A DNA stretch of 64,000 nucleotides from Xanthomonas sp. DAR 34887 (GCF_041245805.1 NZ_CP162490.1:4503001-4567000); one strand, 5' to 3'; counted from the first letter of the stretch, positions 26,118 to 36,890 are shown. Translations and numbers: made by a program. Notes: generated by a model from the sequence alone, not told the origin.

Positions 26118-26547
26118 CGCTTTCGTAGCCGTTGCAACCCAGGTGTTCCAGCGCGATCGACAAGGCCAGTGCGTAGCTCTGCGCGCAATAGCCGCCGACC
26201 TGCCCCACGCGCTGCCGCGAGGCCGCGCACAGGCAGGGTTCGCGCTGGTCGCAGGCGTCGTCGTGCACTTCCACGTACGGCCGGCCGAGCTGCGCGACCG
26301 CCACGGCGGTGGCGGCGCTGTCCGAGCACGCGCCCGGATCCAGCAGCAGCATTTCCACTGCCGCCGCGTCGGCCTGGGCCAGGGCGTGCAGCAGTTCGCC
26401 CTCGCTGGCGCAGCCGCGCACCGCCAGGGTCTTGCCGGCACGGCCGGCCTGCGCGAGCAATTGCCGCATCACCCGCGGCGCGATGCGCGCCGGACGGCCG
26501 CGATGGCCGGCCACGCAGTCCGGGCCGCGCAACAACAGGATCGACAT
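26098..26547 (-). CDS. degenerate type II dehydroquinase-like protein A
   Basis: This 149-residue protein has the length and order of motifs of type II 3-dehydroquinate dehydratase (AroQ). LLLRGPD replaces INGPN, VRGCASEGELLHAL replaces RQSNHEGELID, LLDPGACSDSA replaces INPGAYTHTS, YVEVHDDACDQRE replaces IEVHLSNIHARE, and a final SYALALSIALEHL helix follows. Key residues are changed: the catalytic Tyr is absent, Asn is Asp70 and the substrate His is Asp76. His95 and Gln101-Arg-Glu remain. It is Cys-rich (eight). It is therefore probably not a shikimate enzyme; a binding or structural role is more likely. The gene for a similar protein lies 10 bp upstream. Confidence 0.72.
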   Translation of the reverse strand: MSILLLRGPDCVAGHRGRPARIAPRVMRQLLAQAGRAGKTLAVRGCASEGELLHALAQADAAAVEMLLLDPGACSDSAATAVAVAQLGRPYVEVHDDACDQREPCLCAASRQRVGQVGGYCAQSYALALSIALEHLGCNGYESDVHVGT

Positions 26548-26557
26548 GGCGGCGCCC

Positions 26558-26980
26558 TCAGTTGGCCAGCGCCGCGCGCGCGCCGAGATGGCGCGCGGCC
26601 ACGCCCAGCGCGATCGCATAGCTGTCGGCGAGCGCGCCGTTGGCGATCACCGTCAGCAGCGGCGCGTGGCGCGGATGCAGCAGCGGCTCCAGCGCCTGCG
26701 CGCTGGCGTCGTGCACTTCGATGTAGGGATGGCCGAGCGCATCGAGCGCCGCGCGCAGGTGCGCGCCGTGATCGGCCAGGTCCGCGGCCGGCAACTCGCC
26801 GGAGTCCAGCAGCACCAGTTCGGTCTCGTCGTGCGCGCCCTGCTGCAGCCGCGCCACGATCTGCGCCGCATCGGCGCAGGCCACCGGCACCACGCGCGCG
26901 CCGGACGCGCCGGCCAGGCGCTGCGCCACGGCAATGGCCGGCGCATCGCGGTGCGGGCCCTGGATCACCAGAATCGACAT
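26558..26980 (-). CDS. degenerate type II dehydroquinase-like protein B
   Basis: This 140-residue paralogue of the next gene begins MSILVIQGPH. It keeps PYIEVHDASAQ (His90) and the final helix DSYAIALGVAARHLG, with LVLLDSGELPAAD where the AroQ family has NPGA-TH. The Arg-Glu after the EVH motif, the catalytic Tyr and the substrate His are missing, so loss of dehydratase activity is stronger than in protein A. Overall it is a recognisable but non-catalytic AroQ fold. It is the first gene of an operon with 26098-26547 and 25899-26117. A start three codons upstream (MCSMSIL) is possible. The partners are probably co-expressed and may form a mixed dodecamer like the parent family. Confidence 0.7.
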   Translation of the reverse strand: MSILVIQGPHRDAPAIAVAQRLAGASGARVVPVACADAAQIVARLQQGAHDETELVLLDSGELPAADLADHGAHLRAALDALGHPYIEVHDASAQALEPLLHPRHAPLLTVIANGALADSYAIALGVAARHLGARAALAN

Positions 26981-27077
26981 GGAACACATCCAACGGAAAG
27001 GACGCCGCAGACTCTAGGCCTGTGCCGCGTAAGCGCGCCATTGCGCCATGCCTTTGCCGCGTAAAGCTTGCGTAAGA

Positions 27078-27189
27078 AATGCCGGGATTGGGGATTCGGG
27101 ATTCGGGATTGGCATGACGCGAGCCGGTGAAGTCCCACTTCGCGACCCATCGCTTTTGCGAATCCCCAATCCCCAATCCCGAATCCCGG
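27078..27189. repeat. long interrupted inverted repeat of GGGATT/AATCCC type
   Basis: The left arm (about 27080-27112) runs through GGGATTGGGGATTCGGGATT. The right arm (about 27158-27188) runs through GAATCCCCAATCCCCAATCC. They are about 45 bp apart and could pair as a long hairpin. Repeats of this sort, built of GATTCGGGATTG blocks, are common between Xanthomonas genes. It lies between two divergent promoters. Confidence 0.75.
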
Positions 27190-27258
27190 CCGTGCGACAG
27201 CCGGCCGCTTCTGCGATCATCCCCGGTTTCCCGCTGCCGACGCCGCCAGGAACCTTCC

Positions 27259-28851
27259 ATGACCCAAACCGCCTTGCGCCGCGACGTCGGCCCATTCGCC
27301 CTGATGCTGACCGGTCTGGGCTCGATCATCGGCTCCGGCTGGCTGTTCGGCGCCTGGCGCGCCGCCGGGCTGGCCGGCCCTGGCGCGATCTGGGCATGGG
27401 TGCTGGGCGCGGCGATCGTCACCACCATCGCGCTGGCCTACGCCGAACTGGGCGCGATGTTCCCCGAGTCCGGCGGCATGGTCCGCTACAGCCACTATTC
27501 GCACGGTTCGCTGGTCGGCTTCATCGCCGGCTGGGCCAACTGGATCGCGATCGTGTCGGTGATCCCGGTCGAAGCCGAGGCCTCGGTGCAGTACATGGCC
27601 TCGTGGCCGTGGCAGTGGGCGCAGGACCTGTACGTACAGCAGCCCGGCGGCGCCGGTGAGCTGTCGGTGCCGGGCCTGTACATCGCCGCGGCGCTGGTGC
27701 TGGTGTATTTCCTGCTGAACTTCTGGAGCGTGAAGCTGTTCGCGCGCTCCAACAGCCTGATCACCGTGTTCAAGCTGGTGGTGCCGGCGCTGACCGGCGT
27801 GGCGCTGATCGCCAGCGGTTTCCACAGCGAGAACTTCAGCGTCGGCCTGCATGGCGGCACGCATACCATCGATTTCGCCGCGGTGCTGACCGCAGTGGCC
27901 ACCGCCGGCATCGTGTTCAGCTTCAACGGCTTCCAGAGCCCGGTGAACCTGGCCGGCGAAGCGCGCGACCCTGGGCGCAGCATCCCGTTCGCGGTGCTCG
28001 GCTCGATCGCGCTGGCCACGGTGATCTACCTGATCCTGCAGGTGGCCTACATCGGCGCGGTGCCGCCGGAACTGCTGGCCAAGGCCGGCTGGCACGGCAT
28101 CGACTTCCGCTCGCCGTTCGCGCAACTGGCGATCATCGTCAACCTGCACTGGCTGGCGATGCTGCTGTACGTGGACGCCTTCGTCAGCCCCAGCGGCACC
28201 GGCATCACCTATACCGCGACCACCGCGCGGATGATCTACGGCATGGAGCGCAACGGCACGCTGCCGGCGGTGCTGGGCAAGCTGCATCCGCACTGGGGCG
28301 TGCCGCGCCCGGCGATGTTCTTCAACCTGGCGGTGTCCTACCTGTTCCTGTTCTTCTTCCGCGGCTGGGGCACGCTGGCGGCGGTGATCTCGGTGGCCAC
28401 GATCATCTCCTACCTGACCGGCCCGATCAGCGCGATGGCGCTGCGCAAGCACGCGCCGGAGATGCACCGTCCGCTGCGCATCTTCGGCCTGCCGGTGCTG
28501 GCCGCCGCGGCCTTCGTGCTGGCCACCGAACTGCTGTACTGGGCGCGCTGGCCGCTGACCGGCGAGATCATCCTGCTGATGCTGGTGGCGCTGCCGGTGT
28601 ACGCCTACTACCAGCATCGCCAGGGCTGGAAGGACCTGCGCAACAACCTGCGCGGCGCCAGCTGGCTGATCGCCTACCTGCCGACCATCGCGCTGCTATC
28701 GTGGGCCGGCAGCACCACCTTCGGCGGCCATGGCTACCTGTCCTACGGCCCGGACCTGATCGTGGTCGGCGTGGTCGCGCTGGGCTTCTATTTCTGGGGC
28801 GTGCGTGCCGGCTGGCGCACGCCGTCGCTGCAGCAGGCCAGCGCCGGCTGA
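27259..28851 (+). CDS. APC-family amino acid permease
   Basis: This 530-residue inner-membrane protein has about 12-14 hydrophobic segments. The N-terminal APC signature is MLTGLGSIIGSGWLFG, with the unwound first helix, followed by AYAELGAMFPESGG and FSFNGFQSPVNLAGEARDPGR. It is longer than typical APC permeases and ends with extra membrane segments near residues 480-515. It should move an amino acid or polyamine with protons. AGGAA at 27248-27252 sets the start. It is divergent from the dehydroquinase-like operon. With the exported D-amino-acid oxidase nearby it might import an amino-acid product, but that is speculation. Confidence 0.92.
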   Translation: MTQTALRRDVGPFALMLTGLGSIIGSGWLFGAWRAAGLAGPGAIWAWVLGAAIVTTIALAYAELGAMFPESGGMVRYSHYSHGSLVGFIAGWANWIAIVSVIPVEAEASVQYMASWPWQWAQDLYVQQPGGAGELSVPGLYIAAALVLVYFLLNFWSVKLFARSNSLITVFKLVVPALTGVALIASGFHSENFSVGLHGGTHTIDFAAVLTAVATAGIVFSFNGFQSPVNLAGEARDPGRSIPFAVLGSIALATVIYLILQVAYIGAVPPELLAKAGWHGIDFRSPFAQLAIIVNLHWLAMLLYVDAFVSPSGTGITYTATTARMIYGMERNGTLPAVLGKLHPHWGVPRPAMFFNLAVSYLFLFFFRGWGTLAAVISVATIISYLTGPISAMALRKHAPEMHRPLRIFGLPVLAAAAFVLATELLYWARWPLTGEIILLMLVALPVYAYYQHRQGWKDLRNNLRGASWLIAYLPTIALLSWAGSTTFGGHGYLSYGPDLIVVGVVALGFYFWGVRAGWRTPSLQQASAG

Positions 28852-28864
28852 GGCCGGCGCCGGC

Positions 28865-29463
28865 TCAGGATCCGCGCAGCGCCTGCAGCAGGCGCGAGAG
28901 CAGCGTGGCGCCGACGCAACCGGCCAGGGCGCACAACGCCACCGCGATGCCGGCCTGGGAGGCCGGCCCCATGCCGCTGTCCAGCAGCGTGATCACCGCG
29001 CCGGTACACAGCGCCGACAATCCACCGCCGATCAGGCCGATGCACAGATGCGCGCGCCAGCCGCGCAGCCCCGGCCAGGCGCGCGCGGCCGCAACGCCGG
29101 TCAACAGCGCCGGCAGCGCGCCGAACGGATAGGAAAACAGCATCATCAGCAGCAGGAGCAGCAGCCAGCTGATGCCGCCCTCGCCCCAGGTCCACGCGAT
29201 CGCGACCGGCAAGCCGACCACCAGCGTGCCCAGCGGCGGGCCAACGATCACGAAAGCCAGCACCACGCCGCCGTAGACCAACCAGCGCGGCAGCGGATCG
29301 TTGCCCGCCTCCGCGCTTGCCGCCTCTGCCTCGCCCGTTGCGGGCGGTTCGGGTTCGCGCTCGAGCGCAGGCCCGACCGGGCTCGCGCTCGCCGCGCCGG
29401 TGCCGGACGCAGCGGCCGGCGGCGTCGCCGCCGCTACGTCGGCGCCCGGCAGCGGATCCTGGC

Positions 29464-29467
<4 letters not shown>
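28865..29467 (-). CDS. small integral membrane protein coupled to the M28 peptidase
   Basis: This 200-residue protein starts with a GTG at 29467 that overlaps the peptidase stop codon (GTGA, 4 bp), strong evidence for the start. The first 65 residues are Pro/Ala/Glu-rich (EREPEPPATGEAEAASAE). They are followed by four hydrophobic segments: WLVYGGVVLAFVIVGPPLG, WLLLLLLMMLFSYPFGALPA, HLCIGLIGGGLSALCTGAVI and IAVALCALAGCVGATLL. I do not recognise the family. Coupling to an exported peptidase suggests a role in the same envelope process. It converges on the permease gene with a 13-bp gap. Confidence 0.72.
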
Positions 29468-31122
<1,655 letters not shown>

Positions 31123-31298
31123 TCTTGCCCCTTGGATGGATGTACCCGCCCGAGTGTAGCGACGCCGGCAGCGAGCGGCCAAGCGGCGTCGGCACCGCCG
31201 AACCAGACGTGACGCGCTGCTCAGATTGCCATCCGCACATGCTCTAATCGCCGCGCTCGCCAGGCGCATGCGCAGCGGCCGTGGACAAGCCGGCCTTC

Positions 31299-31314
31299 TG
31301 TGCCGGCAATCACG
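31299..31314 (+). promoter_or_regulatory. CRP/Clp-like site upstream of the endoglucanase
   Basis: TGTGC-CGGCAA-TCACG matches the CRP-type palindrome TGTGA-N6-TCACA at 8 of 10 positions. Its centre is about 109 bp before the endoglucanase ATG. Clp, the Xanthomonas CRP homologue, is known to activate engXCA, so this is a likely Clp site. Confidence 0.55.
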
Positions 31315-31415
31315 ACGCCCGCTGCAGCGGCTGCCGATGATGGCCGCCATGCGCAGCGCCTGCGCCCCCACCTTGGCCGCTTCGTCTTGGAGCGGCCGTT
31401 TTAGGAGAACGAGAG

Positions 31416-32873
31416 ATGTCGACGTCGAAAAAATCCCGCATCACCCGCTGCCTGCTGGCCGCGGCGCTTCTGGCGGCCAGCGGCTCGGCCTGGAGCTATG
31501 CCATCAACGGCGGCAAGGTGGTGGACGACAGCGGCAATCCGGTGCAGCTGCGCGGCGTCAACTGGTTCGGCTTCGAAACCAACGTGCACAGCGTGCACGG
31601 CCTGTGGGCGCGCAACTGGAAGGACATGATCACGCAGATGCAGGGGCTGGGCTTCAATGCGGTGCGCCTGCCGTTCTGCCCGCAGACCTTGAACGGCACC
31701 GCGCCGAGCAGCATCGACTACGGCCTCAATCCGGACCTGCAGGGCCTGAGCGCGCTGCAGGTGATGGACAAGGTGATCAACGAACTCAGCAGCCGCGGCA
31801 TGTACGTGCTGCTCGATCACCACACGCCGGACTGCAACGCGATTTCCGAGCTGTGGTACACCTCGTCCTACAGCGAGCAGCAGTGGCTCGACGACCTCAC
31901 CTTCGTCGCCAAACGCTACGCCGGCGTGCCCGGCGTGATCGGCCTGGACCTGAAGAACGAGCCGCATGGTGCCGCCACCTGGGGCAGCGGCAACGCCGCC
32001 ACCGACTGGAACAAGGCCGCCGAGCGCGCCTCGGCCGCGGTGCTGAAGGTGGCGCCGAAATGGTTGATCGTGGTCGAAGGCATCGGCGAGAACGCGACCT
32101 GTTCCAGCAGCGGCGGCCACTTCTGGGGCGGCAACCTGGAGCCGCTGGCCTGCACCGCGCTGAACATCCCGGCCAACCGCCTGCTGCTGGCGCCGCACGT
32201 GTACGGCCCGGACGTGTACATGCAGTCCTACTTCAGCGCCTCCAATTTCCCGGCCAACATGCCGGCGATCTGGGAGCAGCACTTCGGCCAGTTCGTGCAG
32301 TCCGGCCACGCGCTGCTGCTCGGCGAATTCGGCGGCAAGTATGGCCAGGGCAATGCGCTGGACGTGAGGTGGCAGAACGCGCTGGTCGACTATCTGATCG
32401 GCAAGGGCATCCACAGCGGCTTCTACTGGTCGTGGAATCCGAACAGCGGCGACACCGGCGGCATCCTCAACGACGACTGGTCCTCGGTGCGCACAGACAA
32501 GGTCACCCTGCTGAAGAAACTGTGGGGCGATTCCAGCAGCACCACGCCGGCACCGACGCCCACCCCGACGCCGACGCCTACTCCAACGCCGACTCCCACG
32601 CCCACGCCGACCCCGGGCAGCGCCAGCTTCAGCACCAAGACCATCGTCGACAGCGACTGGAACGCCGGCTATTGCCACCGCGTGCAGGTGACCAACACCG
32701 GCAGCGCGAGCGGCAACTGGGCGGTCAGCCTGTCGATCGGCGGCACCGTCAACAACCTGTGGAATGCCACCTGGTCGCAGTCCGGCAGCACGCTCAAGGC
32801 ATCCGGCGTGGACTGGAACAAGACCCTGGCCCCCGGCGCCACCGCCGAATTCGGCTTCTGCGCCGCGCGCTGA
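31416..32873 (+). CDS. engXCA: secreted endoglucanase, GH5 plus CBM2
   Basis: This 485-residue protein has a signal peptide (residues 1-27, ending SGSAWS), a GH5 catalytic domain (about 28-370) and a Thr-Pro repeat linker (about 377-399). The cellulose-binding module (about 402-485) has paired Cys (GYCHRV and GFCAAR) and Trp residues. The acid/base is Glu182 in DLKNEPHG and the nucleophile Glu304 in LLGEFGGK. It cleaves internal beta-1,4 bonds of cellulose outside the cell and would leave by the type II system. Organisation and length fit EngXCA, the main X. campestris endoglucanase. GGAG at about 31399-31402 precedes the ATG. A Clp-like site lies upstream. Confidence 0.93.
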   Translation: MSTSKKSRITRCLLAAALLAASGSAWSYAINGGKVVDDSGNPVQLRGVNWFGFETNVHSVHGLWARNWKDMITQMQGLGFNAVRLPFCPQTLNGTAPSSIDYGLNPDLQGLSALQVMDKVINELSSRGMYVLLDHHTPDCNAISELWYTSSYSEQQWLDDLTFVAKRYAGVPGVIGLDLKNEPHGAATWGSGNAATDWNKAAERASAAVLKVAPKWLIVVEGIGENATCSSSGGHFWGGNLEPLACTALNIPANRLLLAPHVYGPDVYMQSYFSASNFPANMPAIWEQHFGQFVQSGHALLLGEFGGKYGQGNALDVRWQNALVDYLIGKGIHSGFYWSWNPNSGDTGGILNDDWSSVRTDKVTLLKKLWGDSSSTTPAPTPTPTPTPTPTPTPTPTPTPGSASFSTKTIVDSDWNAGYCHRVQVTNTGSASGNWAVSLSIGGTVNNLWNATWSQSGSTLKASGVDWNKTLAPGATAEFGFCAAR

Positions 32874-33170
32874 CCGCGTGCAATGAAAGCGCCGCCGCGC
32901 GCACTGCGCGGTGACAATGCGACGACGCAGCGCGCCCGCCGCGCTTTCGATGGCCACGCCAGGTGCGGGAGTGCGTCGGGGTCGCGCCGGACGATCGCTC
33001 GCGACGGGCTCGCTCGGCAAGTCCATCGCCACCGACTCTCTCCCGGTTCCCGACGCTCGGCAAGGCGAGCGGGAGAACGCGTCTTGGCCGCCGCCGCTGT
33101 GCCATAAGTCACGTTCCGAGCCCGGCGTGCGCCCACTATGCTGGCTCATTCTCCTCATCAGGCCCGGCCC

Positions 33171-36077
33171 ATGCTTCGACCCTTGTCGTTGTTGATCTCC
33201 AGCATCCTCACCCTTGGCGTCGGCGCCGCCATCGCCCCGGCCAGCGCCGCACCGCCTGCGCTGGCGTCCAAGGCCAAGGCCAAGGCGACCGCGCCGGAGA
33301 TCGCCTACACCCGCTTCACCCTGCCCAACGGCCTGACCGTGGTGGTGCACGAAGACCACAAAGCGCCGGTGGTGGCGGTGAGCATCTGGTACCACATCGG
33401 CTCCGGCGACGAGCCGGCCGGCAAGACCGGTTTCGCCCACCTGTTCGAGCACCTGATGTTCTCAGGCTCGGAGAACCACAAGGGCACCTATTTCCAGCCG
33501 TTCGAGAAGGTCGGCGCCACCGACATGAACGGCACCACCTGGTTCGACCGCACCAACTACTTCGAGACCGTGCCGACCACCGCGCTGGATCTGGCGCTGT
33601 GGATGGAATCGGACCGCATGGGCCACCTGCTCGGCGCGATCGGGCAGAAGGAGCTGGATACCCAGCGCGGCGTGGTGCAGAACGAGAAGCGCCAGGGCGA
33701 GAACCGTCCGTACGGACGCGTGGACGAGAACATCCTGGCCAACATCTTCCCGGCCAACCATCCGTACCAGCACGACACCATCGGCTCGATGGCCGACCTC
33801 GACGCGGCCTCGCTGGACGACGTCAAGCAGTGGTTCCACGACAACTACGGCGCCGCCAACACCACCCTGGTGCTGGCCGGCGACATCACCGTGGCCCAGG
33901 CCAAGGCCAAGGCCGCGCAGTACTTCGGCGACATCCCCGCCGGCAAGCCGGTGCCGCGCCAGCAGCCGTGGATCACCCCGCTGGCCAAGCAGACCCGCGG
34001 CGTGCAGCACGACCATGTCGCGCAGCCGCGCATCTACCGCACCTGGGTGGCGCCGCAGCTGGGCAGCGACGACGCCGTGCAGCTGGACCTGGCCACCACG
34101 GTGCTCGGCGGCGGCAAGACCAGCCGCCTGTACCAGCGCCTGGTGTACCGCGACAACCTGGTGGACGACGTCTCGGCCAGCATCCAGCCGTTCGCGCTGG
34201 CCAGCCAGCTGCAGATCAGCGCCGACGTGAAGGACGGCGTGGACCCGGCCAAGGTCGAGGCCGCCATCGCCGACGAACTGAAGAAATTCCTCGCCGAAGG
34301 CCCGACCGCCGACGAACTGCAGCGCGCCCAGGTCAGCTACCGCGCCGGCTTCGTGCGCGGCCTGGAGAAGGTCGGCGGCTTCACCGGCAAGGCCGCGATC
34401 CTGGCCGAGGGCCAGGTCTACCGCAAGGATCCGGGCGCCTACCAGCACGACCTGCAGCGTGCCCAGGCCGCCACTGCGGACAGCGTGCGCAAGGCCGCCG
34501 ACACCTGGTTCGGCAAGGGCGACTACCTGCTGACCGTGCTGCCGGCCGGCGACGGCTTCGACCCGGTGGCCGAGGACAAGGCGCTCAAGCCGCTGCCCGC
34601 GGCCGACGGCAAGCCCGCGCCCACGCTGCCGGCCAAGGCCAGCTACAGCGTCGGCAAGGCCCAGGTCGATCGCGCCGCCGGCCTCCCGGAGACCAGCCAG
34701 TTCCCGAGCCTGAGCTTCCCGCAGCTGCAGCGCGGCAAGCTCAAGAACGGCATCGAGGTGGTGCTGGCCGAACGCCACACCATTCCGGTGACCCAGGTCG
34801 AACTGCTGTTCGACGCCGGCTACGCGGCCGACCAGGGCGGCAAGCTCGGCACCGCCAACTTCACCGCAGCGCTGATGAACGAAAGCACCCGCAGCCTGGA
34901 TTCGGTGGAAGTGGCGCAGCGCCGCCAGCGCCTGGGCGCGATCACCAGCGTGGCGTGCGAGCTGGACAGCTGCACCGCCTCGCTCGACGCGCTCAACGAC
35001 CAGCTGACGCCGTCGCTGGCGCTGTTCGCCGACATCGTGCGCAACCCGGCGTTCAAGGCCGAGGACATCGAGCGCATCCGCGGCCAGTGGCTGGCCTCGA
35101 TCGCGCAGGAGAAGACCCAGCCGCAGGGCCTGGCGCTGCGCACCCTGCCGCCGCTGCTGTACGGCCCGCAGCACCCTTACGGCGTGCCGCTCACCGGCAG
35201 CGGCACCGAAAAGGCGATCAAGAGCCTGAGCGCCAGCGACCTGACCGCGTTCCAGAACGGCTGGCTGCGCCCGGACAACCTGCGCATCCTGGTCGCCGGC
35301 GACACCACCCTGGCGCAGATCATCCCGCAGCTGGACGCGGCGTTCGGCGACTGGCAGCCGCCGGCGGCCGCACGCCCGAGCAAGACCCTGTCGCAGGTCG
35401 CCGCGCAGCCCAAGCCGCGCGTGTTCCTGATCAACCGTGCCGACGCGCCGCAGTCGCTGATCCTGGCCGGCCTGCTGGCGCCGTCGACCAAGGCGCCGAA
35501 CAACCTCGCCATCGGCGTGGCCAACGGCGCGTTCGGCGGCACCTTCACCTCGCGGTTGAACATGAACCTGCGCGAGGACAAGCGCTGGGCCTATGGCGCG
35601 CAAAGCTTCATGCTCGACGCGCAGGGCCAGCGCCCGTTCCTGTTCTTCGCCCCGGTGCAGACCGACAAGACCGCCGAGTCGGCCGCCGAGATCCTCAAGG
35701 AAGCCAAGGCCGTGGTCGGCGACAAGCCGCTGACCGCCGAGGAGATCGCCAACATCAAGAACCAGCGCATCCGCGCCCTGCCGGGCAGCTTCGAGACCAC
35801 CGGCGCGGTGCTGGGCGCGGTCGAGAGCATCGTCCAGTACGGGCGTCCGGACGACTACGTGCAGACCCTGAAGACGCGCCTGGAAGGCATCGACCAGACC
35901 GCGGCGGAAGCGGCGATCAAGGAAATCGTCGCGCCGCAGGCGATGACCTGGGTCATCGTCGGCGACCTCAAGCAGATCGAGGCGCCGGTACGCGCGCTGA
36001 AGCTGGGCGAGGTGCAGGTGCTCGACAGCGACGGCCAGCCGGTCAAGGCGAAGGCCAAGGCCGCCGCCAAGCAGTAA
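33171..36077 (+). CDS. exported M16-family (pitrilysin) zinc peptidase
   Basis: This 968-residue protein has a signal peptide (LLISSILTLGVGAAIAPASA) and two tandem M16 modules. The N-terminal module has the inverted zinc motif HLFEH at 90-94 (in FAHLFEHLMFSGS) and the downstream Glu region VVQNEKRQGENRPYG. The C-terminal module (from about residue 520, LKNGIEVVLAERHTIPVTQV) lacks HxxEH and is the usual inactive half with a conserved RxxxY-like region near RWAYGAQ. It degrades peptides in the periplasm. The frame opens upstream, but MLRPLSLL gives a proper signal peptide. A strong hairpin follows the gene. Confidence 0.93.
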   Translation: MLRPLSLLISSILTLGVGAAIAPASAAPPALASKAKAKATAPEIAYTRFTLPNGLTVVVHEDHKAPVVAVSIWYHIGSGDEPAGKTGFAHLFEHLMFSGSENHKGTYFQPFEKVGATDMNGTTWFDRTNYFETVPTTALDLALWMESDRMGHLLGAIGQKELDTQRGVVQNEKRQGENRPYGRVDENILANIFPANHPYQHDTIGSMADLDAASLDDVKQWFHDNYGAANTTLVLAGDITVAQAKAKAAQYFGDIPAGKPVPRQQPWITPLAKQTRGVQHDHVAQPRIYRTWVAPQLGSDDAVQLDLATTVLGGGKTSRLYQRLVYRDNLVDDVSASIQPFALASQLQISADVKDGVDPAKVEAAIADELKKFLAEGPTADELQRAQVSYRAGFVRGLEKVGGFTGKAAILAEGQVYRKDPGAYQHDLQRAQAATADSVRKAADTWFGKGDYLLTVLPAGDGFDPVAEDKALKPLPAADGKPAPTLPAKASYSVGKAQVDRAAGLPETSQFPSLSFPQLQRGKLKNGIEVVLAERHTIPVTQVELLFDAGYAADQGGKLGTANFTAALMNESTRSLDSVEVAQRRQRLGAITSVACELDSCTASLDALNDQLTPSLALFADIVRNPAFKAEDIERIRGQWLASIAQEKTQPQGLALRTLPPLLYGPQHPYGVPLTGSGTEKAIKSLSASDLTAFQNGWLRPDNLRILVAGDTTLAQIIPQLDAAFGDWQPPAAARPSKTLSQVAAQPKPRVFLINRADAPQSLILAGLLAPSTKAPNNLAIGVANGAFGGTFTSRLNMNLREDKRWAYGAQSFMLDAQGQRPFLFFAPVQTDKTAESAAEILKEAKAVVGDKPLTAEEIANIKNQRIRALPGSFETTGAVLGAVESIVQYGRPDDYVQTLKTRLEGIDQTAAEAAIKEIVAPQAMTWVIVGDLKQIEAPVRALKLGEVQVLDSDGQPVKAKAKAAAKQ

Positions 36078-36416
36078 GGCGACACGCGCATGGCCGGGAG
36101 TTCCCGGCCATGCGTCGCAAGGCGGCGTACGTGGCAGATCGCTCGCGACGCCGAAACGTCTTGGCGTGGCGACGCGCCCGCAGTGGTGCACATGCTGCCC
36201 GATCCCCAGTCCCGCGTTGGAGGCACGCGCACAAGCGCGCTGCCGATCGCAGCCAGTGTTGCGCGCTGCACGCATCGGTCGTTCGACATTCAAGCTGTGC
36301 AAGGTCGGGACGACGTCTACGGGCCGGTGCTCGCGGTTTCCGGGAAAGCCGGCTGACCAAACATCCTCCGAAAAGTAGACTCGTCTCCTGGGCACTGCTG
36401 CCGATCGGGGATCGCG
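36078..36416. other. 339-bp intergenic region before the SMI1/KNR4 gene
   Basis: It contains the hairpin at 36087-36114 and otherwise no recognisable gene or toxin remnant. The last 60 bp are less GC-rich (CCGAAAAGTAGACTCG) and probably hold the next promoter. Confidence 0.5.
36087..36114 (+). terminator. strong hairpin after the M16 peptidase gene
   Basis: CGCATGGCCGGG and CCCGGCCATGCG are perfect 12-bp arms around AGTT, ten bases after the stop codon. No clear T-run follows, so it may block 3' exonucleases or aid termination rather than act as a classic terminator. Confidence 0.6.
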
Positions 36417-36890
36417 ATGCTTGAAAACACATTCTCGGATGGCGAAGCGGCCGTCACCCCAGCGGACCTGGATCACCTGGAATCGGTGATTGGCAGGAAG
36501 CTGCCGACTCCCTTCCGGGAGCATTACCTCAAGTACAACGGCGGCATGCCTGAGCGAGCGTATTGGGTCGGCGAAGATGATTATGAGCCGATCGAGGTCG
36601 CCACTTTCAAACCGATTGCGCATTGCGACTACACGCTGCTGTCCACCTACCGGTTGATGCTGCAGAAACAGGTTCTGCCCGCACGCCTGCTGCCGTTCGC
36701 GAACGACTGCGGCGGCAACTTCTTTTGCCTGGATCTGGACACGGGAGCCGTCAGCTATTTCACCACCGATACCTTCGACAGCGAGCTCAGCCCGGAACAG
36801 AACCAGGCCCACGCCGAACGGCCGCTCTGCCCGGATTTCCGCCAGTTCGTCCAAGGACTGGTCGACGAGGAGGAGGCGGACGACGCATGA
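36417..36890 (+). CDS. SMI1/KNR4-family protein (immunity-like)
   Basis: This 157-residue protein matches the SMI1/KNR4 superfamily: VTPADLDHLESVIGRKLPTPFREHYLKYNGG at the start, then LLPFANDCGGNFFCLDLDTGAVSYF in the middle and an acidic tail. Bacterial members are mostly immunity proteins against polymorphic toxins delivered by contact-dependent or type VI systems. No toxin, Rhs or VgrG gene is adjacent, so it is an orphan immunity gene or has another role. Codon usage and base content look less GC-rich than neighbours, suggesting acquisition. The ATG follows GGGGATCGCG. Confidence 0.85.
   Translation: MLENTFSDGEAAVTPADLDHLESVIGRKLPTPFREHYLKYNGGMPERAYWVGEDDYEPIEVATFKPIAHCDYTLLSTYRLMLQKQVLPARLLPFANDCGGNFFCLDLDTGAVSYFTTDTFDSELSPEQNQAHAERPLCPDFRQFVQGLVDEEEADDA

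Noticed and set aside
26118..26441. Upstream extension of the 72-residue gene to about 180 codons
   Set aside because: The extra part overlaps the dehydroquinase-like gene and reads as Cys/Trp/Arg-rich shadow; only the end looks like real protein.
32548..32616. Short tandem repeat of CCGACGCCCACC type
   Set aside because: It encodes the Thr-Pro linker of the endoglucanase, so it is coding microsatellite rather than a separate element.
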